The notes: a model not told the origin generated them from the letters alone. DNA of 64,000 nt from Fulverythrobacter ferritrahens (GCF_020539485.1 NZ_JACDXU010000001.1:930001-994000); one strand, 5' to 3'. Positions 7,846-18,007 are shown, counted from the first letter of the stretch. Made by a program: numbers and translations.

Positions 7846-10062
7846 TCATTCCGCCGCCTCGTTACCCTGACGAGCGGAAACGGGATCTCTCGCAAACCTC
7901 AAGGTTACGCGAGTTCCGCCATTTTCAGCCGATGTGAAACTCATTTCGCCGCCGTGTTCCTCGACGATCTTGTTCACGATCGCCAGGCCAAGGCCGGTAC
8001 CCTTCTCACGGGTGGTGACATAGGGTTCCACGATCCGCTCCCGATCCTGCGGCAGGCCTATGCCATTATCCTCCACCGTCACGATGAAGGCAGTGCCATC
8101 ATATCTGGTGCAGACCGATATGCGGCCGCGATAATCCGGTTCCGCGTCGCGCGCGCGCGCATCGATCGCCTCGGCCGCATTTTTCAGCACATTGGTCATG
8201 GCCTGGCCGAACTGGTGTCGGTCGCAAGCGATGGGATGCGCCCCTTCCCCGGCTTCGAAGCTGTAGGAAATCTCGGGATGGCCGACTTCCTGCAGGAACA
8301 GGGACTGCCGCACCAGTTCCACCGGATCTTCCGGCCGGAAAGCAGGCTTGGGCAGCCGCGCGAAGCTGGAGAATTCGTCCACCATCTTGCGCAGATCGCC
8401 CACCTGGCGAATGATCGTGGCGGTCAGCTCGTCGAACAGTTCCGTGTCGGTCGTGATCTGGCGGCCATATCGGCGCTTCAGACGTTCGGTCGCCAGCTGG
8501 ATCGGCGTCAGCGGGTTCTTGATCTCATGGGCAATGCGCCGCGCAACGTCGGACCAGGCCGCCTGTCGCTGGTCCAGCAGCTGCCGGGTGATGTCTTCAA
8601 AGGTGATGACATGGCCGCCGGCCGCAGGGGCGACTTTCACCGCCAGCGTCAGCAACTCGCCATGCTTGTTATATTGCACCAGCCCGTTGGACAGCTGGGC
8701 ATCCATCATGGCGGCGATTTCAGGCGCGATTCCGGCCAGCTTCAGCCCGACGGGCGCGGGGCCAACCCGTTCCAGCAGCAGCTTTTGCGCGGAACTGTTC
8801 ATCAGCAGGACGGCGCCCTGCCCATCGACCGAGACGATCCCGGCCGTGATCGATTCCAGCACGGTCTCGATGAAGGCGCGGCGTTCCTCCAACTGCTCAT
8901 TGGCGTTTACCAGAGCCTTGGTCTGTTGCTCGATCTGCGCGGTCATGCGGTTGAAGGCGCGGTTGAGCAGGCCGATTTCATCCGGCCCGGTGCGGCCCTC
9001 CACGCGCAGGGCATAATTGCCCTGCCCCACTTCGCGGGCAGCTCCTACCAGATCGGTCAAGGGGCGGACCTGCCGGTCGGCAAAGCGCAAGGCGAACCAG
9101 ATCGCCAGCCCGACCAGACCCAGCGAAACGAAGAACAACAGCAGGTTGAAGCGCAATTGCAGCTTGCGCGCACTGCTGGTCAGCACGTCATAAGTGGACA
9201 CAACACTCTGTGCACGTTTCCACTGGCTGAGCGCGAGAGCATCGGAATTCCGGGCATTATAGAGATATATTCCCGCGCTTCGGTCAATCGCCGCGACTGC
9301 CTCGATCCGGTCTTCCTTGGCCGTAACGACCACATTCTCTCCCGCATCGAGCTTGGGCAGCGCGGAAGCTACCACTTGCTTGACCAGTTCCCCCTCGTCA
9401 GGATCGACGATGGCCGCAATGCCCAGAGCACCATCCTGCCCGCGTTGCACAATGGCGCTGCGGTTAAGTTCACGCTGATAGGCCTGGAGATAATATTGCT
9501 CCGGAAATTCAGCGCTCGTCAGTGGATAGCGGGCCAGCACGTAACGCAGGTCTCCCGCCATGGCGGTGGTGTTGTTGGCTACGGCGCGCTGGTTCTGATC
9601 GTAATAGCCGCGCGCCAGTTCGTTTGCATTCTCGATGATGCCGCGCTGCCGGTCAGAGAACCAGAATTCCACGCCTGTCTGAAACAGGAAGGCGGCAAAG
9701 ATAGACACCAGCAGCGTGGGAATCGCGGCGACCAGCGAGAAGAAGAACACCAGGCGTACATGCAACCGTGCCGTCTTCCCCCCGGCGCGGCGGATCGCCA
9801 TGCGCCTGCCCACCAGTACCAGCAGTGTCATGGCAGGAATCAGCGTGCCGATCAGTAGTACTGCCGCCTCGCCCGACGGCACAAGCTGGCCGCGCACGGG
9901 CTGTCCGAACAGCTTCACGTAGCTCCACACGACCATCACGCCCAGAATGACGGCCGCCACGATTTCCATGATTCCGAATATGTTGGCTCGCCGCGCGCTT
10001 ACCAAAGCGCGGCGGGACCAACGGGGCCAGCGGTGCCCTTTCAGGGGAGGAATATCAGGCAT
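7846..10062 (-). CDS. ntrY: Nitrogen-related membrane histidine kinase NtrY
   Basis: NtrY is the sensor kinase of the NtrY-NtrX pair, linked in alphaproteobacteria to nitrogen, redox and envelope signals. The 738-residue protein starts with three transmembrane helices in the first 120 residues or so, an extracytoplasmic segment, a fourth helix with a HAMP domain, a PAS domain, a HisKA domain with the phosphoacceptor motif [10 protein letters not shown], and an ATPase domain with the N box and a DNGIGLP G1 box. The ATG at 10062 was chosen because upstream codons overlap ntrC and have no family match. It is 71 bp downstream of ntrC, the largest gap within the ntr genes themselves. Confidence 0.95.
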   Translation of the reverse strand: MPDIPPLKGHRWPRWSRRALVSARRANIFGIMEIVAAVILGVMVVWSYVKLFGQPVRGQLVPSGEAAVLLIGTLIPAMTLLVLVGRRMAIRRAGGKTARLHVRLVFFFSLVAAIPTLLVSIFAAFLFQTGVEFWFSDRQRGIIENANELARGYYDQNQRAVANNTTAMAGDLRYVLARYPLTSAEFPEQYYLQAYQRELNRSAIVQRGQDGALGIAAIVDPDEGELVKQVVASALPKLDAGENVVVTAKEDRIEAVAAIDRSAGIYLYNARNSDALALSQWKRAQSVVSTYDVLTSSARKLQLRFNLLLFFVSLGLVGLAIWFALRFADRQVRPLTDLVGAAREVGQGNYALRVEGRTGPDEIGLLNRAFNRMTAQIEQQTKALVNANEQLEERRAFIETVLESITAGIVSVDGQGAVLLMNSSAQKLLLERVGPAPVGLKLAGIAPEIAAMMDAQLSNGLVQYNKHGELLTLAVKVAPAAGGHVITFEDITRQLLDQRQAAWSDVARRIAHEIKNPLTPIQLATERLKRRYGRQITTDTELFDELTATIIRQVGDLRKMVDEFSSFARLPKPAFRPEDPVELVRQSLFLQEVGHPEISYSFEAGEGAHPIACDRHQFGQAMTNVLKNAAEAIDARARDAEPDYRGRISVCTRYDGTAFIVTVEDNGIGLPQDRERIVEPYVTTREKGTGLGLAIVNKIVEEHGGEMSFTSAENGGTRVTLRFARDPVSARQGNEAAE

Positions 10063-10133
10063 CGTTGCTTCGTTACAACGATACTGTTGCACTTTTGCAA
10101 GCGCTTTTCTCGTTAGCGCGGCAAACCGTGCAA

Positions 10134-11546
10134 TCAGTTCCTTCGGACGAAGCGCTCCGGATCGATCGCCAGCTCGTCCAACCGCTTGCGCAAGGTGTTG
10201 CGGTTGATGCCCAGAAGATGGGCGGCGCGCAGCTGATTGCCGTTGGTTTCGGCTAGAGCGTGTTCGAACAAGGGCTTTTCGAAAGCGGCCAGCGCAGCGT
10301 GATAAAGCGTCCCTTCGGCCGGCACTGTCTGACCCAGCCAATTATCCAGAGCACTGGCGAAAGTCGCACCTTCTGCCGGCGTAGTGCTGGAAGGGCGATC
10401 TTCCAGCATGGTGAGCACGGTGGGCGCATCGATCATTTCCTCGCGCGCCAGCAAGGCCAGACGGAAAATGAAGTTCTTCAATTCGCGCACATTTCCGCGC
10501 CAGGGCTGGCGCATCAGCACTTCGCCTGCATCTTGCGTCAACTGGTGGCGGGGCAGGCCCTCCTCCGCCGCCTGCAGCAGGAAGTGCCGGGCCAGAGCGT
10601 CGATGTCTCCCGCCCGCTCGCGCAGAGGCGGTAGCTGGATCGGCACGACATTAAGGCGGTAGAACAAATCTTCACGGAACTGCCCGGCAGCGATCATCGG
10701 AGCAAGATCGCGATTGGTCGCGGCGATGATCCGCACATCGATGTCGATTTCCTCACGCCCGCCGACCCGTCGGATCCGGCCGGACTGGAGCGCGCGAAGA
10801 AGGCGCGTCTGGGCTTCAGCAGGCATGTCCCCGATTTCATCCAGAAACAGGGTGCCGCCGCTTGCCTGCTCGAACTTGCCGATATTACGGGCCACCGCCC
10901 CGGTGAAGGCGCCTTTCTCGTGGCCGAACAGCTCGCTTTCGATCAGTTCGCGGGGGATGGCTGCGGTATTCACTGCCACAAAGGGCCCCTTGGCGCGATG
11001 GCCGAGTTGGTGAATCGCCTCGGCCACCAGTTCCTTGCCGGTGCCGCTTTCGCCCAGGATCAGCACGGTGAGATCGTTCCGCAGAACGCGGGTAATCATG
11101 CGGTAGACACCCTGCATGGCCTGGCTGCGCCCCACCAGCGGCAGCCCTTCACCCGATGGAGCGCCCTCCTCAGCTCCGCTTTCCCGGCTGTCCGCGGCCT
11201 GACGCGCAGCGCGGACCAGTTCATCGAGATCGAAGGGCTTCGGGAAATATTCAAAGGCGCCGGTGTCGCTGGCGCGGACGGCGGTATCCAGCGTGTTTTG
11301 CGCGGAAAGGATGATTACCGGCATGTCCGGATAGGCTGCCCGGACTTCGCCCAGAGTCTCGATGCCATCGCCATCAGTCAGCATGATGTCGGTGAGCATT
11401 ACATCATAGCGATTATCGGCGAGCAACCGATCACGCCCTGCAATGGAATCGCAGCGATCCACCGCAAAACCGTCATCCTGCAGCGCTGCCGTGGTGACGA
11501 GCGCGATCGAGGTATCGTCCTCGACCAGCAAAGCACGTCTGGCCAT
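10134..11546 (-). CDS. ntrC: Nitrogen regulation response regulator NtrC
   Basis: NtrC activates sigma-54 promoters of nitrogen-assimilation genes when phosphorylated by NtrB. About 470 residues: receiver domain with D53, AAA+ domain with Walker A GESGTGKE from about residue 165, intact GAFTGA at 212-217, Walker B GGTLFLDEIGDM, and a C-terminal Fis-type helix-turn-helix. The intact sigma-54 loop contrasts with NtrX nearby. Two ATG codons are possible (11552 and 11546); 11546 is better spaced from AGGAAGG. The gene begins 12 bp after ntrB. Confidence 0.96.
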   Translation of the reverse strand: MARRALLVEDDTSIALVTTAALQDDGFAVDRCDSIAGRDRLLADNRYDVMLTDIMLTDGDGIETLGEVRAAYPDMPVIILSAQNTLDTAVRASDTGAFEYFPKPFDLDELVRAARQAADSRESGAEEGAPSGEGLPLVGRSQAMQGVYRMITRVLRNDLTVLILGESGTGKELVAEAIHQLGHRAKGPFVAVNTAAIPRELIESELFGHEKGAFTGAVARNIGKFEQASGGTLFLDEIGDMPAEAQTRLLRALQSGRIRRVGGREEIDIDVRIIAATNRDLAPMIAAGQFREDLFYRLNVVPIQLPPLRERAGDIDALARHFLLQAAEEGLPRHQLTQDAGEVLMRQPWRGNVRELKNFIFRLALLAREEMIDAPTVLTMLEDRPSSTTPAEGATFASALDNWLGQTVPAEGTLYHAALAAFEKPLFEHALAETNGNQLRAAHLLGINRNTLRKRLDELAIDPERFVRRN

Positions 11547-11558
11547 CCTCATTCCTTC

Positions 11559-12608
11559 CTATCGCGCGACCGGCAGATGGACCTTGAAATGGGTCCATCC
11601 TTCCGCATCGTCGCGTTCGTGGCTGATGCGGCCATCCATGTCGCGCACCAGCTTGTTCACCAAGGCAAGGCCAAGACCCTGCCCGTTCTTCTTGGACGAG
11701 ACAAAAGGCTCGAAAATATGGTCACGCAGCGCAGGATCGATGCCCGATCCATTGTCGCTCACTCGCACCTCGATCGGCAGTTTTACCGGACGCCCGAGGC
11801 GCAGCGCCGTCAGCACCAGCCCGGAGACGAAACGCGTGCGGATCACGATCTGCGGATGCTCGACGTTGCGACAGGCGTCGCGCGCGTTGGAAATGAGATT
11901 GATCAGCACCTGAACCAGCGCGTCTTCGTTGCCGAGCACCTGTGGCAATGACGGATCGAACTCCTCTCGGATCTCAACGCCATTATCATTTTGCGCCCGG
12001 AAGACATTGATCGCACGGCGAATTACCTCATGCAGATTGCATGGCGCCACCGGCTCCGGCTGTTCGCGCCCGAGCGATTGCATGCGGTCGACCAGCTTGG
12101 CGATCCGGTCCACCTCATCGGCGATCAACTGGGTCAGAGCCTTGTCCCCGTCCGACAGCTTGCGCCCAAGCAATTGAGCCGCCCCGCGAATGGCCGAAAG
12201 GGGGTTCTTGATTTCGTGAGCGAGAATGGCGGGCGCACGGAGCGGCGGCTCGTCCCCCTCCCCCAGCGTTTCGGTGGCACGGACATCGTTCATCGCCAGC
12301 ATTTGCCAGCCTGGATGATCGATCACGGGGGACAGGATCAGGTCGAGCTTATGCTCGGCATTACCGATCCGGGTTTTCACCGACAGCGCGGAAATCTGGG
12401 AATCTCCGCGCTCAAGCCACTCATAGAAACGCGCCTCTTCAAAGTGGGCCACATCCTGTAGCCTGCGCTCGATAAGGCGCTTTGCTCCGATCCCGATAAG
12501 CTGTTCGGCGGCGGGGTTCGCTCCCCGGATCACCAGGCCCGGCCCAAGCAGCAGGACAGCGCTGGAGAGGCTGGCCAGCTGTTCCGAGGGCAGCGGAATT
12601 TCGGTCAC
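11559..12608 (-). CDS. ntrB: Nitrogen regulation histidine kinase NtrB
   Basis: NtrB is a soluble kinase/phosphatase that controls NtrC and is normally governed by PII proteins. The 349-residue protein has an N-terminal PAS domain (about residues 8-110), a HisKA domain with [12 protein letters not shown] (H131), and an ATPase domain with an N box ([11 protein letters not shown]), DNGSGID and GQGLGLAL. There are no membrane segments. It starts with GTG at 12608, overlapping the dusB stop by 4 bp, which couples its translation to dusB as in the classical nifR3-ntrB arrangement. Confidence 0.95.
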   Translation of the reverse strand: MTEIPLPSEQLASLSSAVLLLGPGLVIRGANPAAEQLIGIGAKRLIERRLQDVAHFEEARFYEWLERGDSQISALSVKTRIGNAEHKLDLILSPVIDHPGWQMLAMNDVRATETLGEGDEPPLRAPAILAHEIKNPLSAIRGAAQLLGRKLSDGDKALTQLIADEVDRIAKLVDRMQSLGREQPEPVAPCNLHEVIRRAINVFRAQNDNGVEIREEFDPSLPQVLGNEDALVQVLINLISNARDACRNVEHPQIVIRTRFVSGLVLTALRLGRPVKLPIEVRVSDNGSGIDPALRDHIFEPFVSSKKNGQGLGLALVNKLVRDMDGRISHERDDAEGWTHFKVHLPVAR

Positions 12609-13633
12609 GCGGCGCGCAACCCCTCGGCTTCTGCAAGGAAGGGTTCGTAAAATCGGGCAAGTTCGCCCAGCACCTGATCCGCATCGTCAATGAAGTTGAC
12701 GAAGTTGCGGAAATCGGCCGAACCATGCAGGCCTTTAGTGTACCAGCCCAGATGCTTACGGGCGATCTTAACCCCCGTTTCCCTGCCATAATGTTCGAGC
12801 ATTGCATTATAATGCTCTATAATCACGGCATATTGCTCGGCGATACCAGGCGTCGGCACTTTCTCTCCGGTTTGCAGCCAGTGCATCACCTGCCCCAGCA
12901 GCCACGGTTTGCCATAGGCGCCTCGGCCAATCATCACACCGTCCGCGCCGCTCAGTTCCAGCGCGGTTCCGGCATCTTCCTCGCAGCAGATATCGCCGTT
13001 TACGATCACCGGGAGAGAGACGGCTTCCTTGACCTTGCGAATGAAGGCCCAGTCAGCCTCCCCCTTGTACATCTGGTTGCGGGTGCGTCCGTGGACCGTG
13101 ATCATCTTCGCGCCGAGATCCTCGGCAATATGGGCGAGTTCCGGTGCGTTCAGGCTGGAATGATCCCAGCCCATGCGCATCTTCACCGTCACCGGCACGG
13201 AAACGGCCTTCACCGTTGCGTCAATGAGCTGGGCCGCCAGCGGCAAGTCACGCATCAGGGCGCTGCCGGCATCGCCGTTCACGACCTTCTTCACCGGACA
13301 GCCCATATTGATGTCGATGATTGCCGCGCCGCGATCCTCGTTCAGCTTGGCGGCTTCTCCCATTTCGGCTGGCGTGCAACCGACGAGTTGCATGGAAACC
13401 GGCTCTTCCACCGGATGCCAGGCGGCCTTCTGCAGTGATTGGCGCGTTTCGCGGATCATCGCCGGGCTGGCGATCATCTCGGTGACATTCAGCCCCGAGC
13501 CATAGCGACGCACCAGCGTGCGGAATGGCATATCCGTGACGCCCGTCATCGGCGCGAGGACGACCGGAGTATCGATCGTCACCGGGCCGATTTGGATCGG
13601 GCTGAGCCGGGGTGTATGGGTTGAAAGGGTCAT
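12605..13633 (-). CDS. dusB: tRNA-dihydrouridine synthase DusB (NifR3)
   Basis: This FMN enzyme reduces specific uridines in tRNA to dihydrouridine. The 342-residue TIM-barrel protein shows the N-terminal [12 protein letters not shown]-binding segment, the catalytic cysteine in NMGCPVKK (C112), the phosphate-binding GRGAYGKPW motif, and a C-terminal helical RNA-recognition domain. It is the first gene of the ntr cluster, matching its historical name nifR3, and it is divergent from ispDF across 77 bp. ntrB overlaps its stop codon. Confidence 0.95.
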   Translation of the reverse strand: MTLSTHTPRLSPIQIGPVTIDTPVVLAPMTGVTDMPFRTLVRRYGSGLNVTEMIASPAMIRETRQSLQKAAWHPVEEPVSMQLVGCTPAEMGEAAKLNEDRGAAIIDINMGCPVKKVVNGDAGSALMRDLPLAAQLIDATVKAVSVPVTVKMRMGWDHSSLNAPELAHIAEDLGAKMITVHGRTRNQMYKGEADWAFIRKVKEAVSLPVIVNGDICCEEDAGTALELSGADGVMIGRGAYGKPWLLGQVMHWLQTGEKVPTPGIAEQYAVIIEHYNAMLEHYGRETGVKIARKHLGWYTKGLHGSADFRNFVNFIDDADQVLGELARFYEPFLAEAEGLRAA

Positions 13634-13710
13634 GCTTCGCCAATGTGCCTAAAAAACAGGCAGCGCATAGTGGATTGCGATACGCCCTGCAAGCAGCTAC
13701 CCGCCGCGCC

Positions 13711-14865
13711 ATGGTCGAGGCCAATCCCCTTCCCGCTTTTGCTGCCGTAATCGTTGCCGCAGGAAAGGGCCTTCGCGCCGGTCAGCCGCTGCCCAAGCAA
13801 TTTGCGCCGTGGCGCGGCAAGGCGGTTCTGCGTCACTCTGCGGAAGCCCTGGCGGTCTCCGGGGCAAGCCCGATAGTGGTCGCCATTCCCGAAGGCGCGG
13901 ATGAAATCGCGGCACAGATTCTCGCTGGCATTGATGGCGTTCGCTTGGTCACCGGCGCAGATACCCGGCAAGGCTCCGTCCGCATGGCGTTGGAGGAACT
14001 GGAAAGTTCGGCCCCGCAATTCGTGCTGATACACGATGCCGCTCGTCCCGATCTGCCGGGTGCAGTGATCGAGCGCCTCCTGCAGGCCTTGCAAAGGCAT
14101 CCCGGCGCCATCCCGGTCCTGCCAGTGGTGGACAGCCTCGCAGTTGAGGAACAGGGATTGATGACCGGCAGCGCGCCGCGGGAAGCCTTGCGGCGCGTAC
14201 AGACCCCTCAGGCGTTCCGATATGAGGCCATTCTTGCCGCCCATCGCAGCTGGCCCGGTGGGGCGGATGCCGGCGACGACGCACAGGTGCTTCGTGCTGC
14301 CGGAATGGCTGTCAAACTCGTCCCCGGTGACGAAGCATTGCGCAAACTGACCTTCGCGGAGGATTTCATGGACGACCTGCCCTTGATCCGCATCGGTACC
14401 GGATATGACGTCCACCGCCTTGCCGAGGGCGAGGAACTGTGGCTGTGCGGCGTCAGGATCGACCATTCGATGGGCCTTGCCGGGCATAGCGATGCCGACG
14501 TGGCTATCCATGCTGCTGTGGACGCGATCCTCGGCGCTGTGGCGCTGGGCGATATCGGCCAGCATTTTCCGCCGAGCGATCCCCAATGGCGCGGTGCTTC
14601 GTCAGACCGTTTCCTGGCCCATGCGCTCCATCTTGCAGCCCAGGCGGGGTATCGCCTTGGCAATCTGGATGTCACCATCATTTGCGAAGCACCCAAGATC
14701 GGGCCTCATCGCGATGAAATGCGCCGGAAACTTGCCGAGATTGCGGGCGTTAACATGGGATGCATCAGCGTGAAGGCAACCACGACAGAGCGGCTGGGCT
14801 TTGCCGGACGCCGGGAAGGCATTGCCGCGCAGGCCGCAGCCTGCATGATCAGGCAAGCCCGATAG
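13711..14865 (+). CDS. ispDF: Bifunctional IspD/IspF of the MEP isoprenoid pathway
   Basis: One chain carries two enzymes. IspD makes CDP-methylerythritol from MEP and CTP; IspF cyclises the later intermediate to MEcPP. The IspD half (residues 1 to about 225) has the nucleotide-binding VIVAAGKG-x-R start, PKQF and the IHDAARP motif. The IspF half has the metal-binding D-x-H in GTGYDVHRL, AGHSDADV and a C-terminal TTTERLGF motif. The fusion is characteristic of many alphaproteobacteria. The start at 13711 begins family homology; earlier in-frame codons run antisense to dusB. The length of 384 residues is normal. Confidence 0.96.
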   Translation: MVEANPLPAFAAVIVAAGKGLRAGQPLPKQFAPWRGKAVLRHSAEALAVSGASPIVVAIPEGADEIAAQILAGIDGVRLVTGADTRQGSVRMALEELESSAPQFVLIHDAARPDLPGAVIERLLQALQRHPGAIPVLPVVDSLAVEEQGLMTGSAPREALRRVQTPQAFRYEAILAAHRSWPGGADAGDDAQVLRAAGMAVKLVPGDEALRKLTFAEDFMDDLPLIRIGTGYDVHRLAEGEELWLCGVRIDHSMGLAGHSDADVAIHAAVDAILGAVALGDIGQHFPPSDPQWRGASSDRFLAHALHLAAQAGYRLGNLDVTIICEAPKIGPHRDEMRRKLAEIAGVNMGCISVKATTTERLGFAGRREGIAAQAAACMIRQAR

Positions 14866-14875
14866 GAGCATATCC

Positions 14876-15439
14876 ATGACACGGTTTCGCGCCGCTTTGG
14901 CAGCACTTTCGCTTTGCGCGATAACGCAGGCTTCGGTCGCTCAGGCCGCGGACAGCCGCCCTTGCGTGACGGGGGCGGAAGCAGCGGCACTGTTCGTCTA
15001 TGTCGTTCCGCCGACCATCCAGGCCGTAGGTAGTAGCTGTGAGGGGCGGCTGCGCCCCGATGGCTTCATGGCAACTGGCAGCCGGACTCTTTCCGCACGC
15101 TATGCTGCGCTTCAGGATGAAAGCTGGCCGCGCGCGAAAAGGGCCGCCCTCGCCCTGTTCAGCATGGCAAATGGCAAGGCGCAGACCGGTTCCGGACAGG
15201 GGATGGGAATGGACCCGGCAAGGATATTCGAAAACCTGCCTGACGATGTCGCCCGCCCCTTGGGCGATGCACTGATCATGCAGAAAGTTGCCGAACAGGT
15301 TAAGCCCGAGAAATGCGGCCAGATTGAACTGGTGCTGAGTGCCATGTCGCCCATCGAACCTCGTGAGGCCGGGGCCCTGCTGGGCGCGGTCGCCAATCTG
15401 GTGGGCATGGAAAACCTGCGCGTTTGCAAGGTGGATTGA
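14876..15439 (+). CDS. Predicted secreted protein of unknown function
   Basis: A 187-residue protein begins 10 bp after ispDF behind a GGAG site. Residues 1 to about 24 form a classic Sec signal peptide ending VAQA-A-D, so the product is periplasmic. Four cysteines in the mature part (in RPC, SSC, EKC and RVC contexts) could make two disulfides. I do not recognise a domain. It sits between ispDF and a cinA-type gene, in the same direction and with tight spacing, so co-transcription is likely, but a functional link to either neighbour is not evident. Confidence 0.78.
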   Translation: MTRFRAALAALSLCAITQASVAQAADSRPCVTGAEAAALFVYVVPPTIQAVGSSCEGRLRPDGFMATGSRTLSARYAALQDESWPRAKRAALALFSMANGKAQTGSGQGMGMDPARIFENLPDDVARPLGDALIMQKVAEQVKPEKCGQIELVLSAMSPIEPREAGALLGAVANLVGMENLRVCKVD

Positions 15440-15441
15440 AT

Positions 15442-15939
15442 ATGCCCGATACGCTACTTCCCCAATCGCTGGTCGACCTCGCCACGCGAGTGATCGAGGA
15501 AAACGCCATGGCCGGGCGCAAGGTCGCCGTAGCGGAAAGCTGCACCGGCGGACTGGTTTCCGCAGCACTGACGGAAATCCCTGGATCCTCCGCTGTATTC
15601 GACCGGGGTTTCATCACCTATTCCAACGAAGCCAAGCAGGAGATGCTGGGCGTTGCGAGCGATATCATCGATGCGGTGGGCGCCGTATCGATCGCCTGCG
15701 TTTACGCCATGGCTCAAGGCGCATTGGCGCGCAGCCAGGCGGATGTCGCCGTGGCCATCAGCGGAATTGCCGGGCCTGACGGCGGTTCGGAAATGAAGCC
15801 TGTAGGAACCGTGGTCTTCGCGCGGGCCGTGCGCGGTTCGGACGACAAGGATGCCGAACAGCGCCTCTTCGAAGGAGAAGACCGCGCCGGAGTGCGCCGT
15901 CACGCCGCGCTGGTCGCGCTCGAATTGCTGCTGCCGTAA
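15442..15939 (+). CDS. pncC: CinA-family nicotinamide-nucleotide amidohydrolase (PncC)
   Basis: The protein matches the stand-alone C-terminal CinA domain, which deamidates nicotinamide mononucleotide for NAD recycling. In 165 residues it shows AESCTGG near residue 34, the SNEAK segment, SGIAGPDGGS and a KPVGTV strand, all family hallmarks. The N-terminal molybdopterin-like domain of full-length CinA is absent, as in E. coli YgaD. The ATG at 15442 was preferred over a TTG 18 bp earlier because of GGTGG upstream. Its last 40 bp overlap the convergent COQ10-like gene. Confidence 0.92.
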   Translation: MPDTLLPQSLVDLATRVIEENAMAGRKVAVAESCTGGLVSAALTEIPGSSAVFDRGFITYSNEAKQEMLGVASDIIDAVGAVSIACVYAMAQGALARSQADVAVAISGIAGPDGGSEMKPVGTVVFARAVRGSDDKDAEQRLFEGEDRAGVRRHAALVALELLLP

Positions 15940-16361
15940 AGCTCTTTCGCCCGCGCCTCAAAAGCGGTGACCATCTTATGGAATGCCCGGTCGACATATT
16001 GGCCGGCCAGCGCTTCGAAGATACGGTTCTTGAAAGTGAAGTCCACTGCGAAGCGGATTTCGCAGCCGCCATCGGACGTGGGCGTGAAGGTCCAGCGGTT
16101 ATCCAGATCGCGCATGGGCCCATCCACATAGATCACTTCAATGGAATTGGGCCGGTCCTTCAGCACGCGGGAAGTGAACTTCTCACGCAGCGCCTTGAAG
16201 CCAACCAGCAGGTCAGCGACCATTTCAGTCTCGCTGTCGGATTTCACTCGTACACCCACGACCCAGGGAAGGAATTCCCCATAGCGGGCGACATCCGCCA
16301 CCAGGTCGAACATCTGTTCGACGCTGTAGGGCAGCCGCTTCGTTTCGCGGATCGACGGCAT
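15900..16361 (-). CDS. COQ10/RatA-like START-domain protein
   Basis: A 153-residue polyketide-cyclase/START (SRPBCC) domain protein. Residues up to about 145 show the family pattern: an N-terminal beta-strand, YSVEQMFDLVADV, YGEFLPW, and a C-terminal helix that closes a lipid-binding cavity. Homologues include mitochondrial Coq10, a ubiquinone-binding protein, and RatA, described in E. coli as a ribosome-association toxin; a quinone-chaperone role is the likelier reading in an alphaproteobacterium. Its ATG overlaps the lipA stop (TGATG), and its 3' end runs 40 bp into the opposing pncC gene. Confidence 0.88.
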   Translation of the reverse strand: MPSIRETKRLPYSVEQMFDLVADVARYGEFLPWVVGVRVKSDSETEMVADLLVGFKALREKFTSRVLKDRPNSIEVIYVDGPMRDLDNRWTFTPTSDGGCEIRFAVDFTFKNRIFEALAGQYVDRAFHKMVTAFEARAKELYGSSNSSATSAA

Positions 16362-17305
16362 CAGGCTTTCGCCGTTTGTGCCTTGGCGAGCTTTGCTTCA
16401 CGCGCGGCGCGCATTTGGGCAAAATCGTCCCCTGCGTGATAGCTCGACCGGGTAAGCGGGGTGGCCGCAACCTGCAGGAAGCCCTTGGCCCGCGCGATCG
16501 CACCATAGGCGCCGAAGACCTGGGGGGTGACGAACTCTTCCACCGTGGCGTGCTTGGGCGTGGGCTGCAGATACTGGCCCATGGTGATGAAATCGACATC
16601 GGCGCTGCGCATGTCGTCCATCACCTGATGCACTTCCAGCCGCTGCTCGCCCAGGCCGAGCATGATCCCGCTCTTGGTGAAGATCATGGGATCGTGGTGC
16701 TTCACTTCCTCCAGCAGCCGCAGCGAGGCGTAATAGCGCGCACCCGGGCGGATCGTGGGATAGAGCCGCGGCACGGTTTCCAGATTGTGATTATACACAT
16801 CCGGGCCGGCGGCGCAGATCGCCTCCACGGCTTGGCGCATCTTGCCGCGGAAGTCGGGAGTAAGGATCTCGATGGTCGTGTTCGGCGTCGTCCGGCGCAG
16901 CGCCTCGATCACCTTGACGAATTGCCCTGCCCCGCCATCCGGCAGGTCGTCCCGGTCAACCGAAGTGATGACGATGTGCTCCAGCCCCATCTTCGCTGCG
17001 GCGACGGCCACATTTTCCGGTTCCAGCGGATCGACCTTGCGCGGCATCCCGGTTTTCACATTGCAAAAGGCACAGGCTCGCGTGCAAACGTCGCCGAGGA
17101 TCATCACCGTGGCGTGCTTCTTGGTCCAGCACTCGCCAATGTTCGGACAGGCTGCCTCCTCGCAGACCGTATTCAGCCCCAGGGTACGCATGAGATCGCG
17201 CGTTTCCTGATAACCTTTGCTGACCGGGGCCTTTACCCTGATCCAGTCGGGCTTGCGGGGGCGTTCCTGCTTCGGGGCGGAGGAGAGGTCGTTCATGCGG
17301 CCCAT
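16361..17305 (-). CDS. lipA: Lipoyl synthase
   Basis: LipA inserts two sulfur atoms into octanoyl groups on carrier proteins such as PDH and OGDH E2, completing lipoate. The 314-residue radical-SAM protein has both iron-sulfur clusters: C48-C53-C59 (auxiliary, in the [12 protein letters not shown] motif) and C74-C78-C81 (radical [11 protein letters not shown]). The C-terminal RSSYHAG segment that ligates the auxiliary cluster is present. Its product supports the PDH complex encoded elsewhere in this window. It is translationally coupled to the COQ10-like gene and divergent from the carbonic anhydrase by 48 bp. Confidence 0.96.
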   Translation of the reverse strand: MGRMNDLSSAPKQERPRKPDWIRVKAPVSKGYQETRDLMRTLGLNTVCEEAACPNIGECWTKKHATVMILGDVCTRACAFCNVKTGMPRKVDPLEPENVAVAAAKMGLEHIVITSVDRDDLPDGGAGQFVKVIEALRRTTPNTTIEILTPDFRGKMRQAVEAICAAGPDVYNHNLETVPRLYPTIRPGARYYASLRLLEEVKHHDPMIFTKSGIMLGLGEQRLEVHQVMDDMRSADVDFITMGQYLQPTPKHATVEEFVTPQVFGAYGAIARAKGFLQVAATPLTRSSYHAGDDFAQMRAAREAKLAKAQTAKA

Positions 17306-17353
17306 CTAGGCGCGAGGGTTGCATGCCGCAAGCTCACGCGGCATTGCAAAATC

Positions 17354-18007
17354 ATGATCGCGCCTGATTCTCCTGAACTCGACGCTCTCATCGCGGGCTA
17401 CCGCCGTTTCCGTGAGGGCCGTTGGCATCCCCAGCACGAACGTTGGGCGACTTTACGTGAAGGGCAGAGCCCGAAGGTGATGATCATCGCCTGTTCGGAC
17501 AGCCGCGTAGATCCGGCGCAGGTATTCGATGTCGATCCGGGCGAGGTTTTCGTGGTGCGCAACGTCGCCGCCATGGTTCCCCCCTTTGAAACCACGCCGG
17601 GCCATCATGGTGTGTCGGCCGCGCTGGAATTTGCGGTCCAGGTGCTCAAGGTGCGCGAGATTCTGGTGATGGGGCACGGCATGTGCGGGGGCTGCAAGGC
17701 CGCCCTTACTCAGGAATTGCACGGAACAGAGCCCGGCCAGGGCGGCTTCATTGCTGACTGGATCGCCATGCTCGATCATGTGCGCGACCCGATCGTGCGC
17801 GAGCACGGCACTACGGGCCGTGTGGCGGAGCGCGCAATGGAGCAGGCGGGCGTCAAGGTCAGTCTGGCCAATCTGCGCACCTTCCCCTGCGTACAGTACA
17901 AGGAAGCGAAGGGCGATCTGGTGCTGCGGGGCGGGTTCTTCGCCATTTCGGACGGGGTGCTGCATCTGCTGGACGAGAACAACGGCGAATTCCATCCCGT
18001 CAGCTGA
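17354..18007 (+). CDS. Beta-class carbonic anhydrase
   Basis: This zinc enzyme interconverts CO2 and bicarbonate. In 217 residues the metal ligands are clear: C47 in ACSDSR (with the D49-R51 catalytic dyad), and H108 and C111 in GHGMCGG. The start at 17354 places the family domain at the right distance; the same frame is open far upstream only because it runs antisense to lipA. It is a single gene divergent from lipA and 48 bp ahead of the NYN protein. It could supply bicarbonate for carboxylations or control pH. Confidence 0.94.
   Translation: MIAPDSPELDALIAGYRRFREGRWHPQHERWATLREGQSPKVMIIACSDSRVDPAQVFDVDPGEVFVVRNVAAMVPPFETTPGHHGVSAALEFAVQVLKVREILVMGHGMCGGCKAALTQELHGTEPGQGGFIADWIAMLDHVRDPIVREHGTTGRVAERAMEQAGVKVSLANLRTFPCVQYKEAKGDLVLRGGFFAISDGVLHLLDENNGEFHPVS

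Noticed and set aside
7780-9858. Open frame of 692 codons antisense to ntrY
   Set aside because: It is a shadow of the kinase gene with low-complexity, glutamine- and histidine-rich translation.
16376-17353. Upstream extension of the carbonic anhydrase frame
   Set aside because: The extension runs antisense to lipA; the enzyme family begins at the ATG at 17354.
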